Shown here one piece after another: positions 42,206-51,279 of a DNA stretch of 64,000 nucleotides. The notes under the pieces are model-generated. The model worked only from the letters and a program-made list of their open reading frames with translations. It was not told the origin of the DNA and ran no database searches. Each line of letters opens with the position of its first letter. Positions within the stretch are counted from its first letter, which is position 1. The stretch comes from Actinobacteria bacterium OV320 (lineage in GTDB: Bacteria > Actinomycetota > Actinomycetes > Streptomycetales > Streptomycetaceae), in contig LJCX01000026.1 of the NCBI GenBank assembly GCA_001298545.1, forward strand, positions 434,001 through 498,000, given 5' to 3'. The translations under genes and the position numbers were made by a program.

Positions 42206-43381
42206 TCAGCCCTCGTCCGCGACGGCGTCCGGACGGGCGTAGGTGCGGCCCTTCCAGGCCGCCCCGCGTCCCCGGTAGTGCTGGACCGCGGAGTCGACCG
42301 TCATCAGCAGATAGAGGAACGCGGTGAACGGCAGCAGGGGAGCGAGCCACAGCGGCTGCCGGTAGTAACGCAGCATCGGGACGTACGTCCCCGCCATCAC
42401 CAGCCACGCCAGACCGCCCAACACAGCGGTGGCCCCACTGCCTGCGGCGAGCCCGCCGAACAGGGCGAGCGGAGGCACCAGGTACACCAGCGCCAGACCG
42501 AGCACCGTGCCGGTCAGCAGGAGCGGACTGTGCCGCAGCTGCGCGTAGGCGCTGCGCGAGACCATCCGCCACAGATCGTGCAGCATCGGATACGGGCGCA
42601 CGCTGTCCACCCGGTCGGCCAGCCCCAGCCAGACGTGACCGCCCGCACCCTTCACGGCCCGCGCGAGCGCCACGTCGTCGATGACGGCGTGCCGGATGGC
42701 GTCCGGGATCCGCGCCCGCTCGGCCGCGTCGGTGCGCAGCAGCACGCAACCGCCCGCGGCGGCCGCCGTCCGCGCCCCCCGCCGGCCGATCCGCCGGAAG
42801 GGGTAGAGCTGCGCGAAGAAGTAGACGAAGGCGGGTACCACCAGACGCTCCCACAGGCTCTCCACCCGCAGCCGTGCCATCTGGGAGACGACGTCGAACC
42901 CTCCGGTGCGGGCCGCCGCCACCAGCTCCCGCAGGCTGTCGGGCCCGTGCGCGATGTCGGCATCCGTGAGGAGGAGGTACTCGGGCTCACGCGCGCGTGC
43001 CAGGCCGATGCCGTGACGTACCGCCCACAGCTTCCCGGTCCAGCCCGCGGGAGGTTCGCCCGGCGAGTCCACGGTCAGCGGGAGCCCGCCCCGCTGCCGG
43101 GCGAGCGCGCGCGCCAGCTCCCCCGTGCCGTCGGTGCTGCCGTCGTCGACGAGGAAGATCTCCGCCCGCCCTGGGTAGTCCTGCGCGAGCAGGGAGGGCA
43201 GGCTCGCGGGCAGCACCGCCGCCTCGTCGCGCTCGGGGACGACGACGCAGACGGACGGCCACTCCCGTGGCTCCACCCGGGCCGGCAGCCTGACGTCCGT
43301 GCGCCAGAAGAAGCCCTGACAGAGCAACAGCCACGCCCAGGCGGCCAGAGTCACGGCGGCGATCCACACGATGGCGCTCAC
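42206..43381 (-). CDS. hpnB: HpnB-type family 2 glycosyltransferase
   Basis: A 391-residue membrane-associated GT2 enzyme. An N-terminal helix (about 3-22) is followed by VCVVVPERDEAAVLPASLPS, IFLVDDGSTDGTGELA, EPPAGWTGKLWAVRHGI, LLLTDADIAHGPDSLRELV (D-x-D-type region) and AVIDDVALARAVK. Three C-terminal helices follow (about 285-370). The GWTGKLWA and acceptor segments are those of the hopene-associated glycosyltransferase HpnB. It probably glycosylates a hopanoid or related lipid. GTG at 43381 (MSAIVWIAA) is chosen. No squalene-hopene genes are in the window. Confidence 0.85.
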   Translation of the reverse strand: MSAIVWIAAVTLAAWAWLLLCQGFFWRTDVRLPARVEPREWPSVCVVVPERDEAAVLPASLPSLLAQDYPGRAEIFLVDDGSTDGTGELARALARQRGGLPLTVDSPGEPPAGWTGKLWAVRHGIGLARAREPEYLLLTDADIAHGPDSLRELVAAARTGGFDVVSQMARLRVESLWERLVVPAFVYFFAQLYPFRRIGRRGARTAAAAGGCVLLRTDAAERARIPDAIRHAVIDDVALARAVKGAGGHVWLGLADRVDSVRPYPMLHDLWRMVSRSAYAQLRHSPLLLTGTVLGLALVYLVPPLALFGGLAAGSGATAVLGGLAWLVMAGTYVPMLRYYRQPLWLAPLLPFTAFLYLLMTVDSAVQHYRGRGAAWKGRTYARPDAVADEG

Positions 43382-43438
43382 GCGCGCAGTCTGCCCCACG
43401 CCACCGGGCCGCAAGAGCACATCGTCTATGGTGGCCGG

Positions 43439-44224
43439 GTGAAGATCGCGCTCATGGACTCCGGAATCGGTCTGCTGGCGGCCACCGTCGCGGTACGGCG
43501 CCTGCGACCCGACGCCGATCTCGTGCTCTCCCTCGACCCCGACGGCATGCCCTGGGGGCCGCGCACCCCGCAGGACCTCACCGAGCGTGCCGTGGCCGTC
43601 GCCGAGGCAGCCGCCGCGCACCGGCCCGAGGCCCTCATCGTCGGCTGCAACACGGCGACCGTGCACGCCCTGCCCGCGCTGCGCTCCCTCCTCGAACCCG
43701 GCATCCCGGTCATCGGCACCGTCCCGGCGATCAAGCCGGCCGCGGCCGGCGGCGGCCCCGTCGCGATCTGGGCCACGCCCGCCACCACCGGCAGCCCCTA
43801 TCAGCGCAACCTCATCCGGGACTTCGCCGGGGACGTCACGGTCGCCGAGGTGCCCTGCTGGGGACTGGCGGAGGCGGTCGAGCACGCGGACGAGGCGGCG
43901 ATCGACGCCGCGGTCACCGCGGCCGCCGCCCTCACCCCCGAGGAAGTGACGACCGTCGTCCTGGGCTGCACCCATTACGAACTGGTCGCCGACCGCATCC
44001 GTGCCGCCGTGCAGCGCCCCGACCGGCCGCCGCTCGTCCTGCACGGCTCGGCCGGGGCCGTGGCCGCGCAGGCACTGCGCCGCATCGGCGCGCGCCCCGC
44101 ACCCGAGGCGGCGGCGCTCGGCACCGTGACGGTTCTCCTCAGCGGTCGTCCCGGCGCTCTCCCCGCGCCCGCCCTGGCCTACGCGGAAGGCCGACTGCTG
44201 GAGGCCGTCAGCTCCGCGCGGTGA
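43439..44224 (+). CDS. Aspartate/glutamate racemase-family protein (MurI-like)
   Basis: A 261-residue protein with the two-Cys active-site pattern of cofactor-independent racemases: KIALMDSGIGLLAATVAVRR at the N-terminus, the first Cys in EALIVGCNTATVHALPALRS near residue 67, and the second in TTVVLGCTHYELVADRIRAA near 178. These match glutamate racemase MurI, which makes D-glutamate for the cell wall. Here the N-terminus reads MDSGIG rather than the usual FDSGVGG, so this may be a paralogue. GTG at 43439 is 57 bp from the divergent hpnB-like start. Confidence 0.85.
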   Translation: MKIALMDSGIGLLAATVAVRRLRPDADLVLSLDPDGMPWGPRTPQDLTERAVAVAEAAAAHRPEALIVGCNTATVHALPALRSLLEPGIPVIGTVPAIKPAAAGGGPVAIWATPATTGSPYQRNLIRDFAGDVTVAEVPCWGLAEAVEHADEAAIDAAVTAAAALTPEEVTTVVLGCTHYELVADRIRAAVQRPDRPPLVLHGSAGAVAAQALRRIGARPAPEAAALGTVTVLLSGRPGALPAPALAYAEGRLLEAVSSAR

Positions 44225-44323
44225 CCGACGGGCCGGGACCGGCCCCTCGGGGTGGCCCGCCGCCCAGGCGGAGCAGTCACCCTGCGCTACGTGCTACCGG
44301 CGCAGCGAAACCTGAGTAACCTC

Positions 44324-44905
44324 ATGAATATGAGGGACCACCCCCACGACGAGAGCATCCCGCTTCCCGACGTCCCGCATGCAGACGCCCCGCATCCCGA
44401 CGTCTGGACCGGACGCGCCACCAACCGGTTCCAGTGGGTGCTGGCGCTCGTCGGCGCCGCCTGCATGGCGCTCGGCGTCGAGCTCGCCGTCGAATCCGCG
44501 TGGACGTCCGGCATCGCCCCGCTCGCCATGTCCGTCGTCGGCTGTATCGCCGCCGGGTTGCTGGTTCTCTTCGGCACCCTCGCCTTCGTCCATGTCGACC
44601 TCAAGCTCGACAAGGAGTCGCTCGAAGTGCGCTGCGGGCACATCGGGCTGCCGCGTCGGCGGATCCCGCTGGCCCACGTCGCCGGGGCCGACTTCGTACC
44701 GCTCGTCACGCCGCGCCACTGGGGCGGCTGGGGCTATCGCTGGCGGCCGGAGAAGGGCACGGCCGTCGTGGTCCGCCGCGGCGAGGGTGTGCTGCTGCGG
44801 CTCTGGGACGGTCACACGTTCACCATCACCGTGGACGACGCGGAGTCGGCGGTGCGCGTCATCAGGGACCGGCTGCGGGCGGGCGCCCCGGGCACCAAGC
44901 CCTGA
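44324..44905 (+). CDS. Two-TM membrane protein with PH-like domain
   Basis: A 193-residue protein. An Asp/His/Pro-rich N-terminus precedes two helices at about 38-55 (VLALVGAACMALGVELAV) and 65-85 (IAPLAMSVVGCIAAGLLVLF). The cytosolic part has VDLKLDKESLEVRCGHIGLP, RRRIPLAHVAGADFVPL, WGYRWRPEKGTAVVVRRGEG and FTITVDDAESAVRVI, a beta-rich PH-like (YdbS-type) pattern. The function is unknown. ATG at 44324 or 44330 could start it. Confidence 0.8.
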   Translation: MNMRDHPHDESIPLPDVPHADAPHPDVWTGRATNRFQWVLALVGAACMALGVELAVESAWTSGIAPLAMSVVGCIAAGLLVLFGTLAFVHVDLKLDKESLEVRCGHIGLPRRRIPLAHVAGADFVPLVTPRHWGGWGYRWRPEKGTAVVVRRGEGVLLRLWDGHTFTITVDDAESAVRVIRDRLRAGAPGTKP

Positions 44906-44930
44906 GGGCCGCACCGGGAAGGCACTGAGG

Positions 44931-46007
44931 TCAGGCGGCCGGGTGGTCGTCGTGGCGCAGGTCCCGGTCGAACTCCGGCCGGGCCTCGGGCGCCGCCGGT
45001 TCCTCGGCGAGCGGCCGGGCCGTGGCCAGGCCGGCCAGCAGCCCCGCACCGACCGACACCGTGGTGAAGCTCAGCGCGTTGCCGATCGCGGCGACGGCGG
45101 CCAGAGCCGTGAGCGCGGCACCCGCGGTGAGGACGACCGGGGTGGGGCGCGGCGCCCGCCACAGGGCGAACAGCACCCAGCAGAAGGCCGCGGCGAGCAG
45201 CAGCACACCGACGACACCCTCCTCCGCCGCCAGTTGCAGCGGCGCCGAGTGCGGCTTGCCGTCGGACAGCGTCGACTGCGCCGCCGTACCGCTCAGCTCC
45301 CCGAAGCGCCCGGGGCCCACGCCGAGGCCGGCCTCCCGGTGGGCCATGCCCAGGGCGTCGCGCCACAGATCGACCCGGTGCGCGGTCAGCCGGTCCGTCA
45401 CGGACTCGGCGAGGCCGCCGGACAGCACGTTCCCGGCGACCGCCCAGATCAGGCCCGTCACCACGGCGGCGGCCACGGCCAGGGCCGCGAGCCACGGCCC
45501 CCGGCGGCGCATCCGGCCGGCCGCCAGGGAGCACAGCAGCACCGCGCAACAGGTCACCACGGCCGTGGTCGAGCCCAGGAGGGCCCCGGTGACCGTGATG
45601 CCTCCGGCGAGCAGCCACAACCCGAGCCGCACCACCGGCACGGGGGTCGCCCAGGCGGCGCAGCACGCGGCACCGGCCGACAGGGTCAGCACCGCGGCGG
45701 TGGCGCCGGCGTGACCCAGCGGCGCGACGATCTCGGGGCCGGGAGCGAGCCGGGGCCGGGCCGCCGACAGGGTCAGCCCCGCCAGCGCCCCGGCACAGGG
45801 CCCGGCGACCGGCAGCAACACCCCGAGGATCCGCCCCGCCGCATAGCCGGCGGCCACCGCCAGCACCGCGAGCAGGACTCCCTCGGGGCGTCCGTCGTGC
45901 ACGGCGGCGGTGACCAGGGACCAGATGGCGCAGGCCCCCAGCACGGCCACGCCCGCCGCGTCAGAAACGTTTCGTCTTTCCCCGTCCGCGTCGACCGCGG
46001 ACGTCAT
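44931..46007 (-). CDS. O-antigen ligase-like polytopic membrane protein
   Basis: A 358-residue protein with about 10 helices. A large loop (about 215-275) holds TDRLTAHRVDLWRDALGMAH, then GLGVGPGRFGEL and KPHSAPLQLAAEEGVVG, the R-x3-W and H-x6-E landmarks of the Wzy_C (O-antigen ligase/polymerase) superfamily. Such enzymes ligate or polymerise glycan chains on the outer membrane face. ATG at 46007 (MTSAVDADGERRN) is chosen. It sits next to lnt and HpnB-type genes, hinting at a loose cell-envelope neighbourhood. Confidence 0.85.
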   Translation of the reverse strand: MTSAVDADGERRNVSDAAGVAVLGACAIWSLVTAAVHDGRPEGVLLAVLAVAAGYAAGRILGVLLPVAGPCAGALAGLTLSAARPRLAPGPEIVAPLGHAGATAAVLTLSAGAACCAAWATPVPVVRLGLWLLAGGITVTGALLGSTTAVVTCCAVLLCSLAAGRMRRRGPWLAALAVAAAVVTGLIWAVAGNVLSGGLAESVTDRLTAHRVDLWRDALGMAHREAGLGVGPGRFGELSGTAAQSTLSDGKPHSAPLQLAAEEGVVGVLLLAAAFCWVLFALWRAPRPTPVVLTAGAALTALAAVAAIGNALSFTTVSVGAGLLAGLATARPLAEEPAAPEARPEFDRDLRHDDHPAA

Positions 46008-46228
46008 CCCCGTGGAACCCACCCGTCCCCCCGAACCCGGTCGCCCCCCGACCGTGACGGACCTGAACCGTGACGGACCCCGGCCGCCCGCGCGCGACCT
46101 GGGGCACGGGCACACCGTAACGGCTGATGGGCGGTTTGTGGATGAGTTGCGCCGGGTTGTGCGGCAAGCGGAGACCGCCCCGCGGACTGCGCTGTCGGCC
46201 AAAAGGTCACTCGCCGTACACTCCCGGA

Positions 46229-47839
46229 GTGACCGTCACCGCAACTTCCGTGGGCCAGCCGGACCAACTGGAGCCCCAGGCCGCGCGGCCCTCGCGCGGC
46301 GCGCGGCTCCTGCGCCTCGTCCCGGCCGCCGCAGCCGCGCTCTCCGGAGTGCTGCTCTACGTCAGTTTCCCGCCGCGCACCCTGTGGTGGCTGGCGCTGC
46401 CGGCCTTCGCCGTCCTCGGCTGGGTGCTGCGCGGGCGCAGCTGGAAGGCGGCCCTCGGTCTCGGCTACCTCTTCGGGCTGGGTTTCCTGCTGCCGCTCCT
46501 GGTGTGGACCGGCGTCGAGGTCGGCCCCGGGCCGTGGCTCGCCCTGGTGGTCATCGAGGCGGTCTTCGTCGCGCTGGTCGGCGTGGGCGTCGCGGCCGTG
46601 TCCAAGCTGCCGGCCTGGCCGCTGTGGGCGGCGGCGCTGTGGATCGCGGGTGAGGCGGCACGCGCGCGCGTGCCCTTCCGTGGCTTCCCCTGGGGCAAGA
46701 TCGCCTTCGGCCAGGCGGACGGCGTCTTCCTGCCGCTCGCCGCGCTCGGCGGCACCGCCGTACTCGGCTTCGCCGTCGTCCTGTGCGGTTTCGGCCTGTA
46801 CGAGGTCGTGCGCCTCGTCCTGGAGCGGCGGCGCTCGGGTGAGGTGCGGCGGTCGGCGGCCGCCCTGGCCCTGCTCAGCGTGGCCGTGCCGGTCGTCGGC
46901 GCCGTGGCCGCCCGCTCGCTGGTCAGCGACAAGGCGCAGGACGGCACCGCGACGGTCGCCGTCATCCAGGGCAACGTCCCCCGCCTCGGTCTGGAGTTCA
47001 ACGCCCAGCGCCGGGCCGTGCTCGACTACCACGCGCGCGAGACGGAGCGCCTGGCCGCCGAGGTCAAGGCGGGCAAGGTCGCCCAGCCCGACTTCGTCCT
47101 GTGGCCCGAGAACTCCTCCGACATCGACCCCTTCGCCTACGCGGACGCCGCCGTGGTCATCGACAAGGCGGCCAAGGCGATCAACGCGCCCATCTCGGTC
47201 GGCGGCGTGGTCGAGCGGGACGGCAAGCTCTACAACGAGCAGATCCTGTGGGACCCGGTGAAGGGACCCACCCAGACGTACGACAAGCGGCAGGTCCAGC
47301 CGTTCGGCGAGTACCTCCCGCTGCGCTCGTTCATCGGGGCCATCAACGAGAACTGGACCTCCATGGTCGGCCAGGACTTCAGCCGGGGCAGCAAGCCGGG
47401 TGTGTTCGACATGGACGGGACGAAGGTCGGCCTCGCCACCTGCTACGAGGCGGCCTTCGACTGGGCCGTGCGCGACACGGTCACCCATGGCGCCCAGCTG
47501 ATCTCCGTGCCCAGCAACAACGCCACCTTCGACCGCAGCGAGATGACCTACCAGCAGCTGGCCATGTCGCGGGTCCGCGCCGTCGAGCACAGCCGTACCG
47601 TCACGGTGCCCGTGACCAGTGGCGTCAGCGCGATCATCATGCCGGACGGGAAGATCACCCAGAAGACCGGCATGTTCGTCGCGGACTCGCTGGTGCAGAA
47701 GGTGCCCCTGCGCTCCTCCGAGACGCCGGCGACGAAGCTCGGCATCCTGCCCGAGATCGCCCTGGTGCTCGTCGCCGTGGGCGGCCTGGGATGGGCGATC
47801 GGCGCCGGGACGCGGGCCCGACGGAGCGCCACCGACTGA
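46229..47839 (+). CDS. lnt: Apolipoprotein N-acyltransferase
   Basis: A 536-residue enzyme that adds the third acyl chain to lipoproteins at the outer membrane face. About seven N-terminal helices (about 25-220), beginning LRLVPAAAAALSGVLLYVSF, precede a nitrilase-like domain (about 235-505). The catalytic triad is visible as Glu in FVLWPENSSDID, Lys in TYDKRQVQPFGEYLPL and Cys in VGLATCYEAAFDWAVR. GTG at 46229 (MTVTATSVGQ) is chosen. The neighbours are envelope-related. Two predicted lipoproteins elsewhere in this window could be substrates. Confidence 0.93.
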   Translation: MTVTATSVGQPDQLEPQAARPSRGARLLRLVPAAAAALSGVLLYVSFPPRTLWWLALPAFAVLGWVLRGRSWKAALGLGYLFGLGFLLPLLVWTGVEVGPGPWLALVVIEAVFVALVGVGVAAVSKLPAWPLWAAALWIAGEAARARVPFRGFPWGKIAFGQADGVFLPLAALGGTAVLGFAVVLCGFGLYEVVRLVLERRRSGEVRRSAAALALLSVAVPVVGAVAARSLVSDKAQDGTATVAVIQGNVPRLGLEFNAQRRAVLDYHARETERLAAEVKAGKVAQPDFVLWPENSSDIDPFAYADAAVVIDKAAKAINAPISVGGVVERDGKLYNEQILWDPVKGPTQTYDKRQVQPFGEYLPLRSFIGAINENWTSMVGQDFSRGSKPGVFDMDGTKVGLATCYEAAFDWAVRDTVTHGAQLISVPSNNATFDRSEMTYQQLAMSRVRAVEHSRTVTVPVTSGVSAIIMPDGKITQKTGMFVADSLVQKVPLRSSETPATKLGILPEIALVLVAVGGLGWAIGAGTRARRSATD

Positions 47840-47865
47840 ACAGGCGGCCCGGATAGGGTCGTCGT

Positions 47866-48345
47866 ATGCCGACTCCTGACTTCATCACCGAGATCCGGGC
47901 CTCCGCGGGCCACCAACTGCTCTGGCTCCCCGGCGTGAGCGCCGTCGTCCTCGACGACGAGGGGCGGGTGCTGCTCGGCCAGCGCGCGGACAACCACGAG
48001 TGGTGCGTGATCTCGGGCATCCCGGAACCGGGTGAGCAGCCCGCGGACTGCGCGGTACGGGAGGTGTACGAGGAGGCGGGCGTGCACTGCGTCCCCGAAC
48101 GCGTCGTCCTGGTCCGCGCCGGCCGCCAGGTGAAGTTTCCGAACGGCGACGAATGCCAGTTCATGGACGTCACCTTCCGCTGCCGGGCCGTGGGCGGCGA
48201 GGCGCGCGTCAACGACGACGAGTCCGTCGAGGTGGGCTGGTTCGGGCTGGACGCGCTGCCGCCGATGCGGGACCGGCAGCTGTTCCGTATCAAGCAGGCG
48301 CTCACCGACGAACCCACGTGGTTCGAGACCACGCCTTCCGCTTGA
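47866..48345 (+). CDS. NUDIX hydrolase
   Basis: A 159-residue protein with the Nudix box G-x5-E-x7-R-E-x-x-E-E-x-G (GIPEPGEQPADCAVREVYEE followed by AGV) at about residues 51-73, near the front half of a barrel starting PGVSAVVLDDEGRVLLGQRA. WFGLDALPPM closes the fold. It probably hydrolyses a nucleoside diphosphate-linked compound such as ADP-ribose or an oxidised nucleotide; the exact substrate is not predictable. ATG is 26 bp after the lnt stop, so co-transcription is possible. Confidence 0.93.
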   Translation: MPTPDFITEIRASAGHQLLWLPGVSAVVLDDEGRVLLGQRADNHEWCVISGIPEPGEQPADCAVREVYEEAGVHCVPERVVLVRAGRQVKFPNGDECQFMDVTFRCRAVGGEARVNDDESVEVGWFGLDALPPMRDRQLFRIKQALTDEPTWFETTPSA

Positions 48346-48399
48346 AGTATGGGCGGTGACCACATGGGGCGGGGGCCCGGCTCTGCCTAGGCCCGTCGC

Positions 48400-49203
48400 A
48401 TGACTTCGCCCCAGGTCGCCGCCCCCGGTCCCGCCAGCTCCTCGCTCGACCTAGGCGGCCGTACCGCCCTCGTCACCGGCGCGGCCGGCGGCATCGGACG
48501 GGCCTGCGCGCTGCGGCTCGCGGCCGCCGGGGCCAAGGTCCGCGCCGTCGACCGGGACGCGGCAGGACTGGAGACGCTGGCCGGGAGCGCGGCCGGTCTG
48601 CCCGGCTCGGTCGAACCGTACGTCCTGGACCTCACCGACCTGGACGCCGCCGAACTCGCGGCCGCCGGGACCGACGTCCTGGTCAACAACGCCGGGCTGC
48701 AACGGGTGGCCCCACTGGAGGAGTTCCCGCCGGACGTCTTCCACACGGTGCTGGCCGTGATGCTGGAGGCACCGTTCCGGCTCATCCGCGGCGCCCTGCC
48801 CCACATGTACGGGCAGGGCTGGGGCCGCATCGTCAACGTGTCCTCCGTGCACGGACTGCGCGCCTCCGCCTACAAGTCGGCGTACGTCGCCGCCAAACAC
48901 GGACTCGAAGGCCTCTCCAAGACCGCCGCCCTCGAAGGCGCGCCCCACGGTGTGACCTCCAACTGTGTCAACCCCGCCTATGTGCGCACCCCGCTCGTGC
49001 AGCGGCAGCTCGCCGACCAGGCGCGGACGCACGGCGTGCCCGAGGAACGCGTGCTGGCCGACGTACTGCTGCGGGACAGCGCCGTCAAACGGCTCATCGA
49101 ACCGGAGGAGGTCGCCGAGGCCGTGGCGTACCTGTGCGGCCCGCAGGCGTCCTTCGTGACGGGTACCTCGCTGGTCCTCGACGGCGGCTGGACCGCGCAC
49201 TGA
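48400..49203 (+). CDS. 3-hydroxybutyrate dehydrogenase (SDR)
   Basis: A 267-residue SDR. Cofactor motif TALVTGAAGGIGRACALRLA; NNAGLQRVAPLEEFPPD; catalytic Ser in VNVSSVHGLRAS; Y-x3-K in YKSAYVAAKHGLEGLSK; NPAYVRTPLVQRQLADQART; VLDGGWTAH at the C-terminus. The NAGLQxVAP, SVHGL and PLVxxQ segments are specific to D-3-hydroxybutyrate dehydrogenases, which oxidise hydroxybutyrate to acetoacetate with NAD+. Immediately downstream lie a GAF/CdaR regulator and an MHS transporter, consistent with a hydroxybutyrate-use locus. Confidence 0.88.
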   Translation: MTSPQVAAPGPASSSLDLGGRTALVTGAAGGIGRACALRLAAAGAKVRAVDRDAAGLETLAGSAAGLPGSVEPYVLDLTDLDAAELAAAGTDVLVNNAGLQRVAPLEEFPPDVFHTVLAVMLEAPFRLIRGALPHMYGQGWGRIVNVSSVHGLRASAYKSAYVAAKHGLEGLSKTAALEGAPHGVTSNCVNPAYVRTPLVQRQLADQARTHGVPEERVLADVLLRDSAVKRLIEPEEVAEAVAYLCGPQASFVTGTSLVLDGGWTAH

Positions 49204-49282
49204 GCGCACCGAGCACGCTGCCCTCCCGCGCCGGCGGAGTTGTCCACAGGGCTGACGGGGCGGCCCGGCGATGAGGAATCCT

Positions 49283-51217
49283 GTGAGCATGTCCCGCGAT
49301 CACCTGAAGGGCGCCACGGCGGCCCTGGGTCCCACCTACGACGCCGACGCGCCGTTCCTCGAGCTGCTCGCCCGGGGCGCGGCCGCCGAGGCGTACGACC
49401 GGCCCGTGCTGCTCGCCCGCGCCGAGGGAGGGTCCGGCGAGCGGATCGCGGCACTCGAACACGCCAAGCTGCTCGCGCTGCGGGTCCGCTCCGAGCTGGA
49501 GGGCCGCCGCCGACGGGAGGCCGAACTGTCCGCCCTCTTCGAGACGGCCCACGACCTCGCGGGCCCACGCGACGTGGACGCCGTGCTCCAGGCGATCGTG
49601 CAACGGGCCCGCTCGCTGCTCGGCACCGACATCGCCTACCTCAGCCTGCACGACCCGGCCAGGGGCGACACGTACATGCGGGTCACCGAGGGTTCGGTCG
49701 CCGCCCGCTTCCAGCAGCTGCGCCTCGGAATGGGGGAGGGGCTCGGCGGCCTGGTCGCCCAGACGGCCCGCCCCTACGTCACCGACGACTACTTCCGCGA
49801 CGACCGCTTCCGGCACACGACGACCATCGACGCGGGCGTACGCGACGAGGGACTGGTCGCGATCCTCGGGGTCCCGCTGATGCTGGGACCGCACGTCATC
49901 GGGGTGCTGTTCGCCGCCGACCGGCGCGCCCGTGTCTTCGAACGGGAGCAGATCGCCCTGCTCGGATCCTTCGCCGCGCTCGCCGCGGCCGCCATCGACA
50001 CCGCCAACCTGCTCACCGAGACGCGCTCGGCCCTGGCCGGCCTGGAGCACGCCAACGAGATCATCCGGGACCGCAGCGCGGTCATCGAGCGCGCCTCCGA
50101 CGTCCATGACCGGCTGGCCGAACTAGTCCTGCGCGGCGGCGGGGTCCACGACGTGGCCGCCGCGGTCTCCCAAGTGCTCGACGGCACCGTGGAGTTTCTG
50201 GAGACCGCACCGGCCGCCGCCGTGGAGGCCTCCCGCGCGGAAGGCCACGCCGTACGCCACGAGCACGACTGGGTCGCGGCGGTCGCGGCCGGCGGCGAAC
50301 TGCTCGGCGCCCTGGTGCTGCGCGGCCACCCGGGCCTCGACCCGGTCGACCAGCGCACCCTGGAGCGGGCCGCGATGGTCACCTCCCTGCTGCTCCTGGC
50401 CAGACGCTCGGCCGCCGAGGCCGAACAGCGCGTGCGCGGCGAGCTCCTCGACGACCTGCTCGAAGCCCGCGACCGTGACCCGCGTCTGCTGCGCGAGCGC
50501 GCCACCCGGCTGCACGCCGACCTCGACGCGACCCATGTCGTACTCGCGGCCCGCCTCGACGCCGCCGCGCCCGACGCCGACCAGGAGGCGGACGCGCGCC
50601 GCCGCCTGTGGTCCGCCGCCTCCCACCTCGCCGCCACCCGGCACGGCCTGGCCGCCGCCCGCGACGGCGGCACCGTCCTGCTGCTGCCGCTCGAACACGG
50701 CGACACCGCCACGGAGTTGGCCCGCCGTACCGCGCTGCACCTCGGCACCGCCGTGCACGAAGCGGTCACCGTCGGCGCGTCCGCCCCGGTGCGGGGCCTC
50801 GCCGCCGACCCGGACACGGTGGTCGCCGCGTACGCCGAGGGCCGCCGCTGTCTCGACGCCCTGCGGCTGCTGGGCCGTTCCGGCGACGGGGCGGCCGCCG
50901 AGGACTTCGGCTTCCTGGGGCTCCTCCTCGCCGGCGACCGGGACGTGGCGGGCTTCGTGGAGCGCACCATAGGCCGCGTCGTCGCCTATGACGAACGACG
51001 CGGCACCGACCTGCTGCGCACCCTGGACGCGTACTTCGCGTCGGGCATGAGCCCGGCCCGCACCAAGGACGAACTCCACGTCCACGTCAACACGGTGGCC
51101 CAGCGACTCGAACGCGTGGGCCGTCTCCTGGGCGACGACTGGCAGAGCCCGGCCCGCGCACTGGAGATCCAACTTGCCCTGAGACTGCACCGATTGGCGA
51201 ATCCGGTACCGCACTGA
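49283..51217 (+). CDS. GAF-domain CdaR/PucR-type transcriptional regulator
   Basis: A 644-residue regulator. An N-terminal helix region leads to a GAF domain (about 80-225: DVDAVLQAIVQRARSLLGTD, VTEGSVAARF, GEGLGGLVAQTARPYVTDDY). A coiled linker (about 230-265) and a GGDEF-like CdaR middle domain follow, and a C-terminal PucR HTH_30 (about 580-640: TLDAYFASGMSPARTKDELH, VHVNTVAQRLERVGRLLGDD). It is expected to activate the neighbouring 3-hydroxybutyrate dehydrogenase and transporter genes on sensing a small molecule. The start is uncertain among ATG 49271, GTG 49283 and ATG 49289; GTG is best placed after AGGA. Confidence 0.9.
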   Translation: MSMSRDHLKGATAALGPTYDADAPFLELLARGAAAEAYDRPVLLARAEGGSGERIAALEHAKLLALRVRSELEGRRRREAELSALFETAHDLAGPRDVDAVLQAIVQRARSLLGTDIAYLSLHDPARGDTYMRVTEGSVAARFQQLRLGMGEGLGGLVAQTARPYVTDDYFRDDRFRHTTTIDAGVRDEGLVAILGVPLMLGPHVIGVLFAADRRARVFEREQIALLGSFAALAAAAIDTANLLTETRSALAGLEHANEIIRDRSAVIERASDVHDRLAELVLRGGGVHDVAAAVSQVLDGTVEFLETAPAAAVEASRAEGHAVRHEHDWVAAVAAGGELLGALVLRGHPGLDPVDQRTLERAAMVTSLLLLARRSAAEAEQRVRGELLDDLLEARDRDPRLLRERATRLHADLDATHVVLAARLDAAAPDADQEADARRRLWSAASHLAATRHGLAAARDGGTVLLLPLEHGDTATELARRTALHLGTAVHEAVTVGASAPVRGLAADPDTVVAAYAEGRRCLDALRLLGRSGDGAAAEDFGFLGLLLAGDRDVAGFVERTIGRVVAYDERRGTDLLRTLDAYFASGMSPARTKDELHVHVNTVAQRLERVGRLLGDDWQSPARALEIQLALRLHRLANPVPH

Positions 51218-51220
51218 CCA

Positions 51221-51253
51221 GCCCCCGTACGCGCGCGGACGGCGGACGGGGGC
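51221..51253. terminator. Hairpin between convergent regulator and MHS transporter genes
   Basis: GCCCCCGT (51221-51228) and ACGGGGGC (51246-51253) form an 8-bp stem with a 17-nt loop just after the regulator stop and before the end of the convergent transporter. No T-run. Confidence 0.5.
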
Positions 51254-51279
51254 CGGTGTGGGCGGCCACGCGGACGGGA

